Shown here: in pieces, positions 4,753-5,069 of the stretch
How the letters are laid out: every line of letters begins with the position of its first letter
Numbering within the stretch: position 1 is the first letter of the stretch
The notes under the pieces: generated by a model
What the model was told of the DNA's origin: nothing
What the model saw: only the letters and a program-made list of their open reading frames with translations
Databases searched by the model: none
Assembly (NCBI GenBank): GCA_025937035.1
Contig: JAICSG010000367.1
Span: forward strand, 1-5,069
Source: Thermoanaerobaculia bacterium
GTDB lineage: Bacteria; Acidobacteriota; Thermoanaerobaculia; Multivoradales; UBA5704
DNA length: 5,069 nt
Direction: 5' to 3'
Translations under genes and position numbers: made by a program

Positions 4753-5069
4753 GGCGCGAGCCGCTCGCCTTCGCGGGTACCCCGGTCCCCCTGGGGAGCA
4801 CGGCCGAGCTGCGGCTCAAGGTGGCCGAGTCCTACGCCGCCGAGCCGGTGACCATCCCGGTGACGGTGGTGCGCGGCGCCCCCGGCCCCACCCTGTTCGT
4901 CACCGCCACCGTCCACGGCGACGAGCTCAACGGGGTGGGCATCCTGCGCGGCCTGCTCGACACGACCGACTTCAGCGGCCTCAAGGGGACCCTGATCGCG
5001 GTGCCGGTGGCCAACGTCCCCGGCTTCCTGAATCAGGACCGCCGCCTCCCCGACCGCCGCGACCTCAAC
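4749..5069 (+). CDS. Succinylglutamate desuccinylase/aspartoacylase-family zinc hydrolase, 3'-truncated by window edge
   Basis: 107 codons are visible from the ATG at 4749, which overlaps the rimK TGA by 4 bp; the gene continues past the window. VTATVHGDELNG (51-62) carries the H56-x-x-E59 zinc-ligand motif of the AstE/AspA (M14-like) family, and ANVPGFLNQDRRLPDRRDLN (88-107) matches the following NP-G-x-x-x-x-R-x-x-x-x-DLN segment that lines the active site. The family removes acyl groups or C-terminal residues using zinc. Its place directly after rimB and rimK, an arrangement known in many bacteria, suggests it acts on RimK products, for example by trimming glutamate tails. The exact substrate cannot be read from sequence, and a role in arginine catabolism (true AstE) is unlikely in this context. 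Confidence 0.88.
   Translation, partial: MRREPLAFAGTPVPLGSTAELRLKVAESYAAEPVTIPVTVVRGAPGPTLFVTATVHGDELNGVGILRGLLDTTDFSGLKGTLIAVPVANVPGFLNQDRRLPDRRDLN

Noticed and set aside
1..5069. CRISPR arrays, insertion sequences, tRNA or rRNA genes
   Set aside because: None seen on either strand; the only repeats are the tandem RNA units and local hairpins.

Overview
The window is high-GC bacterial DNA, about 70% G+C by eye in the genes and visibly lower in the 2614-3349 intergenic region. It holds six protein genes, two of them cut by the window ends. Gene content and style (a two-domain cyclic-nucleotide-binding protein, MutY, a RimB-RimK-aspartoacylase cassette, sigma-54-type promoters) suggest a Gram-negative lineage such as Acidobacteriota or a deltaproteobacterial-type group. 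No rRNA or other taxonomic marker is present, so this is a weak inference.

Left part (1-1559, + strand): the 3' end of a small AAA/NadR-like P-loop ATPase (1-513). It is followed by a 349-codon protein with two cyclic-nucleotide-binding domains and no DNA-binding domain (510-1559), which may have its own promoter at 517-545. mutY (adenine DNA glycosylase, 1507-2613, - strand) converges on it and overlaps it by 53 bp. Right part (3350-5069, + strand): three genes, each overlapping the next by 4 bp. They are a retropepsin-like/'ATP-dependent zinc protease' family protein (RimB-like), RimK (ATP-grasp glutamate ligase) and the start of a succinylglutamate desuccinylase/aspartoacylase-family zinc hydrolase. 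Together they look like a cassette that adds glutamate to a protein and removes or trims it.

The striking part is the 736-bp divergent gap between mutY and rimB. It contains two tandem copies, about 300 bp apart and both on the - strand, of what looks like a structured small RNA gene. Each copy has (i) a near-consensus sigma-54 promoter with exact GG-N10-GC spacing, (ii) a long closing stem of 12 pairs with compensatory base changes between copies, (iii) two internal hairpins with conserved stems and diverged loops, (iv) three CCAACC hexamers, and (v) an intrinsic terminator with a U-rich tail. Predicted transcripts are about 213 nt (proximal to mutY) and 204 nt (distal). I do not recognise the RNA family. 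By analogy with sigma-54-driven multicopy sRNAs (Qrr in Vibrio, CrcZ/CrcY in Pseudomonas), they may be sibling regulatory RNAs made when an enhancer-binding protein is activated. That role is inference; the promoters, duplication, stems and terminators are read directly from the sequence.
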